64,000 nucleotides of DNA from contig NW_026971609.1 of assembly GCF_963678635.1 (NCBI RefSeq), forward strand, positions 27,852-91,851. Reading direction: 5' to 3'. The stretch comes from Symsagittifera roscoffensis (taxonomy: Eukaryota > Xenacoelomorpha > Acoela > Convolutidae). Position numbers and translations under genes: made by a program. Positions 58,144-64,000 of the stretch are shown here, one piece after another; positions within the stretch are counted from its first letter, which is position 1; each line of letters starts with the position of its first letter. The notes beneath the pieces were generated by a model. It was not told the DNA's origin. It ran no database searches and saw nothing but the letters and a program-made list of their open reading frames with translations.

Positions 58144-59190
58144 CGCTGAAGATCTGAATTCAAATATTATTTCAAACAATTTATATCTAATTATTTATCG
58201 GAAAATATGAACTTGTATATGAGTTTATAATAAAATTATTGTTAACAGAACTATAGTTTATATACATAACGCTTTCCTGTGAGCGGCTCAGATACTTCAA
58301 GCAAACGAATTCATACCTGAGATTTTATGAGGGTTCATGAGAGGTCAATGGTACGCAATATTACTTTTCATATACTTTTTATTTTACCTTTAAATATTAT
58401 TCTTTTTGCTTGTTATCATTTTTCTGCGGGAGTCAGCCAGTAAACACCGCGAAAACGTTTTTTAAAATCCTGCTGCTAATACTACCTGCAGACAGTTCGA
58501 AGAAAACTTCAATATTAACTACGCTAAATGCAAATATAAATTATTTTATGTCAAGATGTGGAAAATTTGAATAATAATTTTTTAATTATGTTTCAGTAGA
58601 CCTTCTGAGCTGATACAAATCTTAGTAGTATAGTAAAAGTGGCTAGGAAAATGACCACTTTTAACCCCCCCCCTTTTTTTCGATGTGCCGTTGTACTTAC
58701 CACTTTTAACCCCCAAAGGGGTTAAAGCCCCTACTTTTTCGGGCACGCATGTTTTAAGGGGGGTTAAAATTGGTAATTTTCCAGCCACTTTATGGAAACG
58801 GGAAAGGAATTTAATTTTGGTTGGTGCATGTTTTCCCTTCTAAAGTTTGGGGGTATTGGCTTATTTACATGTAAAATGACGTTATATGCAACCAAACTAT
58901 ATGGTATATAGGAAAGCGAAGATTTTGGCAGCGTAGCTTAACTGTTGGCTGCGGTGGACGATTTCCTTCAAAAATGCATGTTTTATTGCTGATTCTCGAA
59001 GAAAGGAAAATTCGTCAAGTGCGACGGCCGCCACCTCTATTTAGGCAAAAATTAATAATCTATTTGAACAAAATAAGAATCACTTACCCGAAAGTTGATG
59101 ATGACACAGTTGATGAAGGATTGTAAAAAAGAAAATAAGAAATGGGGGATAATGAGGAAGGGGACTAAAAAAATAAAATTTGGTAAAAAA
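58144..59190. other. Spacer with a foldback element
   Basis: Apart from the inverted repeat at 58636-58791 no gene is seen. GC-richer patches at 58920-59040 (GCTGCGGTGGACGATTTCC, AGTGCGACGGCCGCCACC) have no usable frame. Confidence 0.4.
58636..58791. mobile_element. 156-bp foldback element / MITE
   Basis: AAAGTGGCT at 58636 is matched by AGCCACTTT ending at 58791. The arms pair through GGAAAAT/ATTTTCC and TTTTAACCCCCC/GGGGGGTTAAAA, about 33 bp. The inside holds a second, smaller inverted repeat (ACCCCCAAAGGGGTTAAAGC). No coding capacity. No clear target-site duplication. Confidence 0.7.
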
Positions 59191-59196
59191 AAAAAA

Positions 59197-59217
59197 CCTC
59201 TTCTTTATTGGAAGAGG
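59197..59217 (-). terminator. Hairpin plus T12 at the end of the GC-rich ORF
   Basis: On the minus strand CCTCTTC and GAAGAGG form a perfect 7-bp stem around a 7-base loop, followed by twelve T (plus-strand A-run 59185-59196). The stop codon TAA (59207-59205) and an AATAAA (59209-59204) both lie in the loop. The layout equals a bacterial-type intrinsic terminator and also the hairpin 3' ends used by some large DNA viruses; which, if any, applies is unknown. Confidence 0.5.
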
Positions 59218-59531
59218 TATGAATAAATGGAAATGGCTGGGCTGTCCATCAGCACCAGCAGGTCAGAAGCCCTGTAGGCGATCCAACCCCCGAGGGCGAC
59301 CACGTCCCTGAGTTGCTCAGAGAGGAGTTCCCACTCGGGCGACCCAGGGAGGTAAGTCCGGGGAAGGGGTTTCCCCTTGGCCCACTGGCGTGGCTTGACC
59401 CAGAGCTCCTTCACCACCAATGCCTCAGGATCAAGCCCAGCCATACATCTAACGTGGATTTCCTCCACAGGAATATTGATAAGCTCTACCCCCCCGAAAG
59501 GAATTTTAACTGTTTCCAGGTATGAAGGCAT
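59205..59531 (-). CDS. Unidentified GC-rich 108-residue ORF
   Basis: ATG at 59531, TAA at 59207-59205. The codons are strikingly GC-rich against the AT-rich surroundings. The protein looks folded: I-P-F-G-G-V-E-L-I-N-I-P-V-E-E-I-H-V early, W-V-K-P-R-Q-W-A-K-G-K in the middle, and an aliphatic L-V-L-M-D-S-P-A-I near the end. The bases just before the ATG (TTGCTTGTTTTAG) form an acceptor-like sequence, so the frame could be the last exon of a host gene; no upstream exon was found. It ends in a hairpin plus T12. It is convergent to nothing and divergent from the viral-type cluster that starts 500 bp away. I do not recognise the family. Foreign composition could mean transfer from another genome. 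Confidence 0.5.
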   Translation of the reverse strand: MPSYLETVKIPFGGVELINIPVEEIHVRCMAGLDPEALVVKELWVKPRQWAKGKPLPRTYLPGSPEWELLSEQLRDVVALGGWIAYRASDLLVLMDSPAISIYSYLFQ

Positions 59532-60027
59532 CTAAAACAAGCAAATTAACATTTTAAATCACATGAAATTGTTCATCAAATAAAAATTTTTGGAACAGTA
59601 GGTTTTGGAAGGAAATAATTGTGCTAAACTTTCTCTAAATTTTCCCCGAGTTTAAAATACGTTTATCACGAAAACACAGACAGAATAAATTGTACTTTTA
59701 GCTGCGTGTTATTTTCAACCAGTTTAGAAATTTTGAGTTTGATTTGGAAACAAAAACTGGTAAAAACATTTGATTTGTCGAATACTACTTTTGAAAATGA
59801 ATAGATTTGACTTCTTGTTTGACTTTGTCACTAAGCTGATTGTAAGAAAAAATAAAGCGCAGACTGAAAATATATGTTTACTAAAATGTTAAAAATATAT
59901 GAAAAAGGCTGATGGATTAATTCAATGTATATCACAGAGTTGTAGATATCAGCTGTTGGCATCTAAACGGTTACTTTTATTTCCACTGTTTTGAAATTCA
60001 GCAGGCTCAAAGAGTTTTGGAAAAAAA
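59532..60027. other. Divergent intergenic region before the viral-type cluster
   Basis: AT-rich, no gene seen. It lies between the GC-rich ORF (minus) and the first cluster gene (plus). The last 60 bases before 60028 contain no obvious TATA box. No long terminal inverted repeat could be recognised here. Confidence 0.4.
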
Positions 60028-60465
60028 ATGAAATTGGAAAAACGTAGAGTTACCTCAACAGACTTGGAAATCATTCATGAGATTTATTTGACTGTGAAAA
60101 AAACCTATCCGGAAAATTCTGACCGTCGGAATTACTTTCTGGCTGCATGTTCTCTGTTTTTCTTTTCCAGTGAAAACGAATTAAATTATGACGTAGCTAT
60201 TAAACTTAGACCATATGGAGGTCTTATTGGCATAGACGACTCTTCCTTGGACAAATATTTAAAATATTCAAAAATACTACGTCTGCATGCAATTTTGCAT
60301 GACGCTGCAGGTTTTGTTGACGAAGTTTACAACACGGGTCCCACTTACTGCTATATGTTACCCTGGAAGTGTAACAGCAGTCTGATTGGTCATTTGAGCG
60401 GTATTACTTTCTGTTTATTCGTCAAACTAACCAGACCAGAACTCTATCAGTTATTAGAATGTTGA
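60028..60465 (+). CDS. Conserved Maverick-type protein of unknown function
   Basis: ATG at 60028, 145 codons. The first half is helical and charged; the second has L-H-D-A-A-G-F (about residues 89-96) and Y-N-T-G-P-T-Y-C-Y (101-109), then a weakly hydrophobic end. I have the impression that an 'HDAAG...YNxGPxYCY' signature recurs in proteins coded by Maverick-type elements of invertebrates, but I know no function for it. The stop overlaps the ATG of the next gene (60459) by seven bases, so the two are translated from one compact unit. Confidence 0.55.
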   Translation: MKLEKRRVTSTDLEIIHEIYLTVKKTYPENSDRRNYFLAACSLFFFSSENELNYDVAIKLRPYGGLIGIDDSSLDKYLKYSKILRLHAILHDAAGFVDEVYNTGPTYCYMLPWKCNSSLIGHLSGITFCLFVKLTRPELYQLLEC

Positions 60466-61031
60466 GCGAACGATCAGTCGTCATAGATTTGGAAGGATTT
60501 CGCTATAAAAAAAGTAACTTTATAGTTAAAGAAATAGCCATTACGACTTCTGAATATAGTGACTCTCTTATTTTTCTACCTCCGGTCCCTTTCAACTCAC
60601 TACCCAAAGCTGAACAAAAAGCGTACAACTGGTTAACACAATACTTGCACGGAATTCACTGGGAAAGCGGAGATTATTTATATTTAAACCTTAATCAGAT
60701 TATTCAAAGTTTTGTTTTGAGAAATCCTAACGCTGTATTTTACGCCAAAGGAAAAGAGAAGGCTGAACTCCTTGCAAAGTACTTGGATCGAGAAGTTGTG
60801 AATCTTGATTAATTGGGTTGCCCGAGAATTGAAAACTTACATTTAAAGAATTATCCATCCTGCAATAGACATTTACAACCTAAATATAACTCTAGGAATC
60901 ACTGTTCCCTGAAAAAAACGAAGGTTTTTTTTGATTGGCTGACAAATGAGCAACAACGAAAGACTAGCAAAAGCGGAGACGTACCTATCTCCAAATTTAG
61001 TGTTCTTGGCTTGGATGACACCAGAGAGTGA
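60459..61031 (+). pseudogene. Exonuclease-like gene broken by an in-frame TAA
   Basis: ATG at 60459; the frame is open for 117 codons to TAA at 60810-60812, then stays open in the same register to a stop ending at 61031. Conserved-looking sequence lies on both sides of the stop (C-P-R-I-E-N-L follows directly), so the TAA is most likely a point mutation. Near the N-terminus V-I-D-L-E-G-F (7-13) with V-K-E-I-A-I about ten residues later resembles the first motif of DEDD-type 3'-5' exonucleases and other RNase H-fold proteins; later acidic and His positions were not firmly assigned. Cys and His residues after the break (N-R-H, H-C-S-L-K-K) could belong to the same fold. The 3' end overlaps the next gene by 86 bases. 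Whether the 117-residue product has any role is unknown. Confidence 0.5.
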
Positions 61032-61287
61032 TATCAAAGTAACTTTGACCAGAACAGAACAAATCAATTGCCGAGGTCAAGTTGTGCAGCGGAAAGGACA
61101 AATTACTCTCTCAGGAGACGAATTGACTATTTTAAGAAATTTTTTCCCAGTGATTGACCAATTCATCTATTTTCAACGACACAAGTTTAGTCAAAATGTT
61201 GGCCAACAAACGAGGAGTATGTCTTCCCAGGCTATTCTTAGTGCCAAAACGTCAACCCGGAGTTCAAATGGATCTTCAAAGCAGTGA
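60946..61287 (+). CDS. PC4-like single-stranded DNA-binding protein
   Basis: ATG at 60946, 113 codons. Residues 28-75 show strand-like S-D-I-K-V-T-L-T-R, a turn with C-R-G-Q-V-V-Q, then R-K-G-Q-I-T-L-S-G-D-E-L-T-I-L, F-P-V-I-D-Q-F-I. This order of beta-sheet, 'K-x-G-I-x-L-(S/T)-x-x-(E/Q)-x-x-x-L' and a helix is that of the transcription cofactor PC4/Sub1 domain, which binds single-stranded DNA as a dimer. The Ser/Gln-rich tail (81-113) is low complexity. It overlaps the end of the broken upstream gene and the start of the next gene in other registers. PC4-like proteins would fit a replication or late-transcription role. The assignment is by pattern only. Confidence 0.4.
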   Translation: MSNNERLAKAETYLSPNLVFLAWMTPESDIKVTLTRTEQINCRGQVVQRKGQITLSGDELTILRNFFPVIDQFIYFQRHKFSQNVGQQTRSMSSQAILSAKTSTRSSNGSSKQ

Positions 61288-61471
61288 CCTACCTGAGGAA
61301 GTTCAGAAACTAGTAAAAGAGAACTCTGTAAAAAAAGTTGTATTTCATGCAAAAACTGAATATGTGCCAGCCAATTATGTTGTGGAAATGCTGCATGACA
61401 ATGACAATGACATAACTAATGACTCTAGAAGTTATACTCGATACGAGATTTTTTATTGTTCTGAAGTATAG
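61196..61471 (+). CDS. Unidentified small protein of the viral-type cluster
   Basis: I choose the ATG at 61196 (an in-frame TTG at 61154 is not a likely start); 91 codons, stop at 61469-61471. It overlaps the PC4-like gene by 92 bases in a different register. The first 20 residues are basic, the middle has V-K-K-V-V-F-H-A-K-T-E-Y, and the end is Asp/Asn rich. No domain recognised. Its integrity and position argue for a real gene. Confidence 0.45.
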   Translation: MLANKRGVCLPRLFLVPKRQPGVQMDLQSSDLPEEVQKLVKENSVKKVVFHAKTEYVPANYVVEMLHDNDNDITNDSRSYTRYEIFYCSEV

Positions 61472-61590
61472 ATAATACATATTTTATGACAAGAACACAT
61501 TTTTTTCATTCTCATTAAGAAACTAGTTTTATAGATAGAGAGGAGTTAGAAAGAATCAGTTAGAGAGAGAAATATAAATCGAACAACTGA
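61472..61590. other. Short intergenic gap in the viral-type cluster
   Basis: 119 bases, AT-rich with a purine-rich AGAGAGGAGTTAGAAAGAAT stretch. It is the only real gap between 60028 and 63827 and so the best place for a promoter of the ATPase group. Confidence 0.35.
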
Positions 61591-61869
61591 ATGACTGAAT
61601 TAGCTATTGATGAGCCTGATGCTACTATAGTTACAGATTTTGCTTATGATCAAACAAACACTGAACAAAAATCTTGGAAGTTTTGTAATGATGTTACAGT
61701 CCCCAGATCAGAAGTAGTTTTTATGTCTCAAATGATTTTAATTTTCATTTTACTTACTTTTTGCATCTATAAACTTTCTTGGACGCAAATAAGCTGTGAA
61801 GAAACGTCAGTTTGGTTTTCAATATTGTCTGGTTTAGTTGGGTACGTGCTACCAAACCCAAGGATATGA
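61591..61869 (+). CDS. Small membrane protein upstream of the ATPase
   Basis: ATG at 61591, 92 codons. An acidic N-terminal part is followed by C32, V-P-R-S-E-V-V-F (37-44), a membrane segment (about 46-63), C58, C69, a second weakly hydrophobic segment and V-G-Y-V-L-P-N-P at the end. A short one-pass protein with 'VPRSE' and a terminal 'GYxLPNP' placed directly before the packaging ATPase is, in my recollection, a repeated feature of Maverick/adintovirus-type elements; its role is not known to me. The stop overlaps the ATPase start as ATGA (61866-61869), so translation is probably coupled. Confidence 0.6.
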   Translation: MTELAIDEPDATIVTDFAYDQTNTEQKSWKFCNDVTVPRSEVVFMSQMILIFILLTFCIYKLSWTQISCEETSVWFSILSGLVGYVLPNPRI

Positions 61870-62588
61870 ATAAAATTATTGATACGTCGACAAGACTGTT
61901 TATGGCAGTTGTAGGACCGTCAGGATCCGGAAAAACAGAGTTGATTTTCAAGCTATTGACAGGAAGATCATTTTATCCCAAATTTGAAAGAGTGTTATTT
62001 TTTTACAAAGATATTCAACCTGTAGTTATGGACGAGTTAAACGCTCGCAGAATTCATATTGAATTTGTAAAATTTGACGGATTCGATCGTTTGAGAAACA
62101 TTGAAAACATTCTGTTAGTGTTTGATGACTCATGCGAAGAAATATACAATGATAAAGAATTCGTTAAATTAGCAACAGCAGGAAGACACAGGGGCTTAGA
62201 TGTTATTTATGTTAAACATAATTTATTCCAACAAAGCCGATGGTCCCGAACTATTGATTTGAACACATCTCACATCATTTTATTCAAATCACCTCATGAT
62301 ATTCAGCAACTTGATCACCTCGTAAGGCAACTTAATGCACCTAAATTCTTACGTCAATCGTATGAACTGGCTACAAAGGACAGCTTTGGACATCTATTAA
62401 TAGATTTAGATCCCCGAACATCAGACTGTCTCAGATACTGTTCAAACATAATACCACCTGGTCCGTCAATTTTCTATTTACCTTTAGATAAAGCAGAAGT
62501 GACACCCATCACAAATGAACGCGAAAAAATTATTTATTCTGCAACACATGGTACAGTTGAACCCAACTCAACTACGAGGCTTCATTAG
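61866..62588 (+). CDS. DNA-packaging ATPase (FtsK/HerA superfamily)
   Basis: ATG at 61866 is chosen over upstream in-frame codons because it gives the usual short N-terminus and the ATGA overlap with the upstream gene. The product is 240 residues. Walker A G-P-S-G-S-G-K-T lies at 17-24; Walker B I-L-L-V-F-D-D-S at 82-89; G-R-H-R-G at 106-110, where this family has a conserved 'GRHxG' after the Walker B strand; K-H-N near 117-119 as a sensor-like element. The C-terminal S-F-G-H-L-L-I-D-L (173-181) and P-P-G-P (197-200) blocks are typical of the Maverick/adintovirus group. Such ATPases pump viral DNA into preformed capsids. All key residues are present, so the gene looks intact. The last 41 bases overlap the next gene when its inner ATG (62548) is used, 74 when the outer one (62515) is. 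Confidence 0.85.
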   Translation: MNKIIDTSTRLFMAVVGPSGSGKTELIFKLLTGRSFYPKFERVLFFYKDIQPVVMDELNARRIHIEFVKFDGFDRLRNIENILLVFDDSCEEIYNDKEFVKLATAGRHRGLDVIYVKHNLFQQSRWSRTIDLNTSHIILFKSPHDIQQLDHLVRQLNAPKFLRQSYELATKDSFGHLLIDLDPRTSDCLRYCSNIIPPGPSIFYLPLDKAEVTPITNEREKIIYSATHGTVEPNSTTRLH

Positions 62589-62823
62589 AAAAAAAACATC
62601 AAATAGTCAAATCATATCAGTTGTTTGCGAATGCTTGCTCAATGTAGTCAACGGAAATGTGCCTGTCAGTATCCCAAACCTCATTAAATTCGAAACAGCA
62701 TACAAAATTTTAATCAATCCAAAAACGAGTCCTGAAAAAAAACGAGCTATTATACTGAGCAAACAAGGATTTTATCTAATCAGACAAATACTTTATTTTT
62801 GCTTCAAGTATTTGACTGCATAG
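62548..62823 (+). CDS. Small conserved protein after the ATPase
   Basis: Two in-frame ATG codons, at 62515 and 62548; I prefer 62548 (91 codons) because R-G-F-I-R-K-K-T then falls near the N-terminus. The body is helical with N-G-N-V-P-V in the middle and a basic K-x-S-P-E-K-K-R-A-I-I, ending hydrophobic. It overlaps the ATPase gene in another register and is separated from the next ATG by two bases. I associate this size and position with an uncharacterised protein of Maverick-type elements; no function is known to me. Confidence 0.6.
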   Translation: MVQLNPTQLRGFIRKKTSNSQIISVVCECLLNVVNGNVPVSIPNLIKFETAYKILINPKTSPEKKRAIILSKQGFYLIRQILYFCFKYLTA

Positions 62824-62825
62824 AA

Positions 62826-63827
62826 ATGGCAGCAGAAGAATTTGTTCTAATTCCAAAGCATATGTACATCAGAGATCAACCACATGCAGCACATATTTTG
62901 CTTGACAACTCAATTAAACACAAGAAACCGCAACTATCATATTTGAACCGTTTGAGACCACTAAATGAATCAACAAGAACAACAACAACATCAGCTATTG
63001 ATACGTCAGCAGTCATTCCCCCAACCCCTGAACCACCTATTGTTGCCAAAGCAGAAAACAATCCACAAAAACAAACTCTCCCTCTCACTTCTCAAGACGA
63101 TGATGATGATGACGGTGATGGTGATGATGATGATGATGATGATGAAGGTAACGAGATGGAAAAAAGTGTTGAGCTTAGTGAGGCATTATCCACAGAACGT
63201 ATCCTGTTACAATTACAGCTCATGGATGAACACAAATTTAAGCGAGCAAAAAAAGTTCTTGAAATTATTAAAAAGTCAGAACGAGTCAAAATAAATAAAG
63301 ATAATGAAGAAATTTACGTTGATAAAGTGCCAACAGGTCTTAAAGCATCAGTTTTTCTGTATGATATACAACAACAAACCAAAAAACTTTACAACCCTGC
63401 TTTTATACTGATTTTGAGGTCACTCAAACTTGATGAACGGTTGGTTATGAACAAGTATGCCAAAGTCGCGGTTCAGTCAACGAATACGGAACAAGCTCAA
63501 CAGAAGCAAAGAAGCAGACGTTCCACAAATTCCCCTTCAAAATCTACAGCCCTCCTCCTCCTTTCTCCCGAGAAGAAACCTTCGTCGTCATCGTCGACGA
63601 CCTCAAGAAGTGCCACCTCAAAAAGCAGTAAAAGACGCAAAACCAGAAAAACTGTTGCAGACAGTGAAAGAGAACGGTCACCGCAAAAAACCAAACGAGA
63701 AGAAGAAGGTGCAGCAGAAGAGGAATACTCCGAGTCGTACGAAACGCCCGATAACGATTCAGATTCTGCAACGACAGAGAAGAAGAAGACAAAAACAAAC
63801 AAAAAATGGCAAGATTACACCAGCTGA
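62826..63827 (+). CDS. Acidic/basic low-complexity protein of the viral-type cluster
   Basis: ATG at 62826, two bases after the previous stop (an upstream in-frame TTG is not needed); 333 residues. Order: F-V-L-I-P-K-x-M-Y near the start (6-14), a Thr/Pro-rich linker, an Asp run (about 91-108) coded by a GAT microsatellite, a helical block, V-P-T-G-L-K-A-S-V-F-L-Y-D-I (168-181), R-S-L-K-L-D-E-R (198-205), then a Ser/Lys/Arg-rich tail of about 100 residues. The ordered part recalls a conserved protein found next to the ATPase in Maverick-type elements; acidic and basic tails suggest binding to DNA or chromatin. It is intact. Frames in the other registers over the tail are mirrors of the low complexity. 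Confidence 0.6.
   Translation: MAAEEFVLIPKHMYIRDQPHAAHILLDNSIKHKKPQLSYLNRLRPLNESTRTTTTSAIDTSAVIPPTPEPPIVAKAENNPQKQTLPLTSQDDDDDDGDGDDDDDDDEGNEMEKSVELSEALSTERILLQLQLMDEHKFKRAKKVLEIIKKSERVKINKDNEEIYVDKVPTGLKASVFLYDIQQQTKKLYNPAFILILRSLKLDERLVMNKYAKVAVQSTNTEQAQQKQRSRRSTNSPSKSTALLLLSPEKKPSSSSSTTSRSATSKSSKRRKTRKTVADSERERSPQKTKREEEGAAEEEYSESYETPDNDSDSATTEKKKTKTNKKWQDYTS
63097..63150. repeat. (GAT)n microsatellite within a coding region
   Basis: About 16 GAT/GAC/GGT triplets coding the Asp/Gly run of the protein at 62826-63827. Triplet unit, so length changes keep frame. Confidence 0.9.
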
Positions 63828-64000
63828 AGAAAAATATTGAAAACTAAATTTACAACTAAGGGTCCAGCATTGTTTGGCAGTGTACAGAATTTAAAAAGAG
63901 GAATAAAAAATTTCACGAAGTAAAGTGAAACGTTTTTTACATACAGAGCCAGCATATACAAAATATCGAACAGTTCGTCGCAAAACACCACGCCTCAAAG
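63828..64000. other. Window end; possible remains of a further gene
   Basis: After the stop at 63825-63827 the same register stays open for about 30 codons and contains G-P-A-L-F-G-S-V followed by a basic stretch and a stop. A 13-codon ATG frame begins at 63807. The next gene of the element may start here, but the window ends before it can be judged. Confidence 0.25.

Larger units (their letters stand above)
60000..64000 (+). mobile_element. Maverick/adintovirus-like element, partial
   Basis: Eight plus-strand genes packed with overlaps and little spacing, no introns, and a FtsK/HerA-type packaging ATPase preceded by a small membrane protein, as in Polinton/Maverick and adintovirus genomes. 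The element is cut by the window end. Integrase, PolB, major and minor capsid genes and the terminal repeats are not in view, so it may extend to the right or be incomplete. One gene carries a premature stop, so this copy is probably an inactive endogenous one. Confidence 0.7.

Noticed and set aside
59197-59217. Hairpin plus T-run as proof of bacterial DNA contamination
   Set aside because: No ribosome binding site before the ATG, flanks are continuous eukaryotic-type AT-rich sequence, and an AATAAA is present; origin left open.
63497-63802. Minus-strand frames over the end of the acidic/basic protein
   Set aside because: Ser/Phe/Val-rich mirrors of the low-complexity Lys/Arg/Ser/Glu coding sequence on the plus strand.

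Overview
The window is AT-rich nuclear DNA of an invertebrate animal. The evidence is spliced genes with GTAAGT/GTGAGT donors and TTTTCAG acceptors, a secreted lipocalin, a tRNA-derived SINE, LTR retroelements and a Maverick/adintovirus-like gene cluster. The phylum cannot be fixed from the sequence. Most of the window is repeats and decayed mobile DNA; true host coding sequence is sparse.

Layout. 1-0.4 kb: decayed Gag-like fragment on the minus strand. 4.26-9.99 kb: a two-exon lipocalin gene on the minus strand whose 5.1-kb intron holds two copies of a repeat with a terminal hairpin, a GTCGAC minisatellite and a ~171-bp diverged satellite. 11.5-12.9 kb: two more copies of the hairpin repeat. 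15.9-18.8 kb: a diverged ~280-bp tandem array with a coding-like core. 18.8-21.5 kb: an apparently perfect 1,328-bp tandem duplication carrying a promoter, a short upstream ORF and a 32-codon first exon with a good splice donor. 22.5-24.2 kb: retroelement debris. 24.37-25.92 kb: three long palindromes side by side, with a pseudoknot-like interleaved inverted repeat next to the middle one. 25.9-34.8 kb: a strongly T/G-rich stretch that reads as decayed A/C-rich minus-strand coding sequence, with old internal duplications. 34.9-51.4 kb: a concatemer of LTR-retrotransposon pieces (LTR, possible primer site, leader, retropepsin-like region), including a nearly perfect 2.41-kb tandem duplication. 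51.7-56.9 kb: a second retroelement with a 5'-truncated chuvirus-type envelope glycoprotein frame on the minus strand. 57.0-59.5 kb: SINE tail, two small coding-like frames, a small foldback element and an isolated GC-rich ORF that ends in a hairpin plus homopolymer. 60.0-64.0 kb: eight small, tightly packed or overlapping plus-strand genes of a Maverick/adintovirus-like element, including the packaging ATPase. The cluster runs off the right edge.

The last cluster is the one clear functional unit. It contains an unidentified conserved protein, an exonuclease-like gene broken by an in-frame stop, a PC4-like protein, a small basic protein, a short membrane protein, the DNA-packaging ATPase (joined to the membrane protein gene by an ATGA overlap), a small conserved protein and an acidic/basic protein. 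Integrase, PolB, capsid genes and terminal repeats are not seen inside the window. All work is by eye: repeat boundaries are good to about 10-50 bases unless stated, and family calls are from motif recognition only.
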